A stretch of DNA of 23,132 bases from Christensenella sp. UBA1750 (GTDB taxonomy: Bacteria > Bacillota > Clostridia > Christensenellales > UBA1750): the NCBI GenBank assembly GCA_002315655.1, contig DCHO01000020.1, positions 36,286-59,417 on the forward strand, read 5' to 3'. The notes under the pieces were generated by a model, which saw only the letters and a program-made list of their open reading frames with translations, made no database searches and was not told the DNA's origin. A program made the position numbers and the translations under genes. Of this stretch, positions 20,715-23,132 are shown piece after piece. Position 1 is the stretch's first letter; each line of letters opens with the position of its first letter.

Positions 20715-22820
20715 TTATTTAATTTTTTCATAGGCTTGATATGCCGCGTTTCCGACGGTTACAGTGCCCATGGTCACAACAATCTCGCCGTCTGCATTGA
20801 GCTCAAAGTTCGCGGCGAAATAGCCGGAACCGGCGGCGTCCGTCCACCAGAGGTGCAATTCCTCAGGGGTGGTGGAATCATAGAAGAGTTTGCCCTTGCC
20901 GCCTAACTTTTCGCAGAAATCGTCGTAGGTCAGCGCGGCGGATTCGTCATAGCTTAAACCCATATACCATTTGTAGACCTCCGCCATCTTCTTCAAATCA
21001 TAGGTGGCGTTCTCGTCGCACAGTTTCTTGTCCCAGTCCGCGTAAAGGTCGTCCGCGCCTCCGTCGTCGCCGATGGGCGCACCCTCGGTGGCAATGCCAA
21101 GCCCGTTTTCGCCCACATGGGTCAGTTCCGGCACATTGCTCCAATCCAGCCCGTACAATTCAACCATATCCTCAAAGGAATAATCGCCAAACTCGCTGGG
21201 CTCAAAGCCATCGGGCAGGGTCACATAGTATTCCGTGGACCAGTCATCCCCGAACAGACGCAGCGTTCCGTAGAAGCTCATGGCATCATCGCCCTGCGCG
21301 CAGGTGACGTAGTAATTGATGGATTGATCGCTCTCGTCATAGTAGAACCATGCGGGATAGACAAAGGGCTTTTTAACCAGTTGACCGTTCAGCACAATCG
21401 CTTTTGCATCGTAATCCACATAGCAGGACTCGTCCAGCTCGAAGTTTTCGTCCTCGGATGCCGAAATGTAGGCACGCAGATACGGCACCAACGTCCCGTC
21501 CTCTTGGAAGGTGAAGCGGGCAATCAGCTGCATATAGGTATCGTTGAGCCCCTCATACTTGCCGGTGCAGCTCTCAAATCGGGCAATGCCATGCCAGTCG
21601 TTTTCCAGCGCCCAGATAAGGTCGTAATCCAGCTCAGTGGAGGCACCATCCCCTGTGTCGAAGTCATTCCAGCCGGGCAGGTTGAGAGAATAGGTCATCG
21701 TCGTGCCGCCGGTGAAGTCCACGGTAATGTCGTCCCCGTTTCTGGTGTAGACAAGATCCTTGTCGAAGTAGTGGATGATGCCCTCTTCCCAGGTGATCTC
21801 CACAGGCTCGGTAGCCGCGGCAAGCTGAATCTCGCCGGTACCGTCGGAGAGCAGCCACAGGTAAGCGTCCGTCATTTCGCCCGCCAGCAGCTGATCGTAA
21901 TCGAGGGTCACGCCCGCGGTCTCCATGGATTTGATGTAGTAGTAGCCTGCATCGCCTTCCCGGATGTCCCAATCGCTCATGTCGGTAATATCAAATTCCG
22001 CACCGGGCGCTTTGAAGTCAGCGGGAAGCTCCGCACCTTCCTTTAAGAAGACCATGGTGTAGTCGCCGTAGGTCACGGTCAGCAGGTTGTTTTCCAGCGT
22101 GCCGTCCATGTCCTCCTCAATGCCCAAGAAGGAGACGGTGCCGTCAAACGCATTGTCCGTAAGTTTCCATTTGAGCTTAAATTCATAGCCGTAGAAGAAG
22201 GTGCCCTTTCCGCCCTTTTTCAGCTCGACCCACTCGCCGTCGGTGTCGGCTGTATAGCCATACGCGGCAGAGGCCACAATGTCATACTTCCCGTAAACGT
22301 TCTTGTCCACCTTGCCGCCGCCCAGCAGCACAACAAGCAGCACGATGATGCCCACCAGCACCACGCCCGCGATGGGCAGGATGATGGCCAGCGGTTTCAC
22401 CTTTTTCTTTGCCTTTGGCGGTTTTCCGCCCTGGGGCGCCTGATAATTCTGCTGGGGTGTCTGGTAATTCTGCTGCGGGGGCTGATATTCCTGCACGGGA
22501 GCCTGATAGCTCTGCTGTGGCGCTTGGTATTCCTGCACGGGAGCCTGATAGCTCTGCTGCGGTGCCTGATACTCCTGCACGGGAGCCTGATAACTCTGCT
22601 GCGGGGGCTGATATTCCTGTACGGGCGCCTGATAGTTCTGCTGCGGTGCCTGATACTCCTGTACGGGCGTCTGGTATTCCTGCACGGGAGCCTGTACGGT
22701 TGCAGGTTCCTCCTGCACGACGGGCTGAACCGGCACGACAGGCGTCTGGGGTGTGCCGCAGTTCGTGCAGAACTTGGCACCGTCATTGAGCTTTGTGCCG
22801 CAATTCGGGCAAAATGCCAT
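20715..22820 (-). CDS. Zinc-ribbon, PQ-repeat, single-pass membrane protein with large C-terminal domain
   Basis: A 701-residue protein of unknown function. A zinc ribbon (Cys4, Cys7, Cys18, Cys21) opens the protein. A Pro/Gln/Tyr-rich repeat follows at 43-130, then a Lys-rich stretch (PPKAKKKVKP) and one membrane helix at about 143-166. The remaining 535 residues are acidic, Trp/Tyr/Gly-rich and beta-like, with lipocalin-type segments (VYGKYDIVASAAYGY; GTLENNLLTVTYGDYTMVFL; EDGTLVPYLRAYI). The positive-inside rule puts the ribbon and repeats in the cytoplasm and the large domain outside. GGGGAGAG precedes the ATG at 22820 and a promoter is at 22914-22943. It is co-transcribed with AIM24. The layout suggests a membrane or envelope sensor or scaffold. 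Confidence 0.85.
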   Translation of the reverse strand: MAFCPNCGTKLNDGAKFCTNCGTPQTPVVPVQPVVQEEPATVQAPVQEYQTPVQEYQAPQQNYQAPVQEYQPPQQSYQAPVQEYQAPQQSYQAPVQEYQAPQQSYQAPVQEYQPPQQNYQTPQQNYQAPQGGKPPKAKKKVKPLAIILPIAGVVLVGIIVLLVVLLGGGKVDKNVYGKYDIVASAAYGYTADTDGEWVELKKGGKGTFFYGYEFKLKWKLTDNAFDGTVSFLGIEEDMDGTLENNLLTVTYGDYTMVFLKEGAELPADFKAPGAEFDITDMSDWDIREGDAGYYYIKSMETAGVTLDYDQLLAGEMTDAYLWLLSDGTGEIQLAAATEPVEITWEEGIIHYFDKDLVYTRNGDDITVDFTGGTTMTYSLNLPGWNDFDTGDGASTELDYDLIWALENDWHGIARFESCTGKYEGLNDTYMQLIARFTFQEDGTLVPYLRAYISASEDENFELDESCYVDYDAKAIVLNGQLVKKPFVYPAWFYYDESDQSINYYVTCAQGDDAMSFYGTLRLFGDDWSTEYYVTLPDGFEPSEFGDYSFEDMVELYGLDWSNVPELTHVGENGLGIATEGAPIGDDGGADDLYADWDKKLCDENATYDLKKMAEVYKWYMGLSYDESAALTYDDFCEKLGGKGKLFYDSTTPEELHLWWTDAAGSGYFAANFELNADGEIVVTMGTVTVGNAAYQAYEKIK
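22431..22694 (-). repeat. In-frame tandem repeat encoding PVQEYQ/APQQSYQ units
   Basis: About 42-base units encode 14-residue repeats of the form YQAPVQEYQAPQQS, with unit variants PPQQ, APQQN and TPQQN; some half units occur. The repeat is in frame and has probably expanded and contracted by slippage or recombination. Confidence 0.88.
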
Positions 22821-22913
22821 ACAAATTCTCTCCCCTCTGAAATGGCGTAAAAAGGAACAAACGAATCAGCGCTTATATCCGATAACTTTCAGACAGGCTA
22901 ACTATACAATGCT

Positions 22914-22943
22914 GTTATATCATATTAGCCGCATTTTTGTCAA
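22914..22943 (-). promoter_or_regulatory. Promoter of the PQ-repeat/AIM24 operon
   Basis: Minus strand TTGACA, 18-base spacer, TATAAC. Start site near 22907. Confidence 0.75.
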
Positions 22944-22986
22944 TAGAAATTTAACAAACATTCTCCAAAAAACGATGGAAAATAAC

Positions 22987-23012
22987 AGAGAATCCGTTTT
23001 TCAGGATTCTCT
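22987..23012 (-). terminator. Probable terminator of a gene beyond the right edge
   Basis: AGAGAATCC and GGATTCTCT form a 9-bp perfect stem with an 8-base loop; on the minus strand GTTATTTTCC follows, a moderate T-tract. Confidence 0.55.
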
Positions 23013-23094
23013 CAGGCTGTCAAAAAAGGTAAATAAATGCATAACAAGACTTGAGATAATGCACAAAAAAAACGGGATAGATTTCACGGAGGGC

Positions 23095-23118
23095 GCGGGA
23101 GACCCGTAGGTCTCCCGC
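23095..23118. repeat. Perfect 10-bp palindrome with CGTA loop
   Basis: GCGGGAGACC, CGTA, GGTCTCCCGC. The four-base loop resembles the CGCA loops of the first two hairpins at 19337-19376, suggesting a related repeat family; no T-run follows directly on either strand. Confidence 0.6.
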
Positions 23119-23132
23119 ATAAAGCGAGCCGG

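Larger units (their letters stand above)
22821..23132. other. Gene-free right end: promoter, terminator and palindrome
   Basis: No supported gene lies in these 312 bases. They hold the promoter and about 85-base leader of the PQ-repeat gene, a hairpin terminator at 22987-23012, an A-rich stretch around 23021-23074, and a 10-bp palindrome at 23095-23118 where GC content rises abruptly, perhaps the edge of another dispersed repeat. Confidence 0.7.

Noticed and set aside
22753..23109. Plus-strand open frame of 118 codons at the right end
   Set aside because: It begins antisense to the zinc ribbon and crosses the promoter and a terminator; composition is not coding-like.

Overview
The window is a dense, G+C-rich, low-redundancy bacterial chromosome segment. 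Gene families and order (murB-rapZ-whiA, pheS-pheT-zapA behind a T-box, infC-rpmI-rplT with a long leader), strong GGAGG ribosome-binding sites and sigma-A promoters of the TTGACA/TATAAT type point to a Firmicute of class Clostridia, most likely a gut Oscillospiraceae-type organism. That placement is inference from synteny and composition; no marker was compared. Almost every gene lies on the minus strand; the exception is the class V aminotransferase-like gene at 9348-10394.

Layout, in genome coordinates. At 1-48 the window opens in a fragment of a dispersed repeat. Positions 49-3675 hold a minus-strand operon with its own promoter: murB, rapZ, whiA and an alpha/beta hydrolase. yvcK, often found between rapZ and whiA, is absent and a GC-rich palindrome sits in that gap. 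A membrane-anchored solute-binding-like gene (3672-4598) follows. Then come zapA, pheT and pheS (4674-8411), read from a T-box leader with a Phe (TTC) specifier. Positions 8804-10394 hold a small lipocalin-like lipoprotein gene and, divergently, a class V aminotransferase homologue that has lost its PLP lysine. An A+T-rich zinc-ribbon membrane gene (10433-11326) looks acquired. An SpoU rRNA methyltransferase-sfsA pair and the infC-rpmI-rplT operon fill 11391-14282; infC probably starts at ATT and has a consensus promoter and an L20-type leader.

The right half is more accessory. It has a Hint (Hedgehog/intein-like) protein with a short N-terminal peptide segment (14337-15113), a MATE exporter (15227-16648), a metallophosphoesterase translationally coupled to a ParB-like/BMP sensor-like fusion lacking a signal peptide (16740-19303), an array of five perfect hairpins (19337-19483), a papain-like small protein (19485-19904), and an operon of a zinc-ribbon/PQ-repeat membrane protein with an AIM24-family protein (20019-22820). 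The last 312 bases hold a promoter, a probable terminator and a further palindrome.

The most promising leads are the Hint-domain protein, whose N-terminal segment looks like a small peptide poised for cleavage; the aminotransferase pseudoenzyme; the cytoplasmic BMP fusion with its partner phosphoesterase; and the dispersed hairpin element repeated at both ends of the window.
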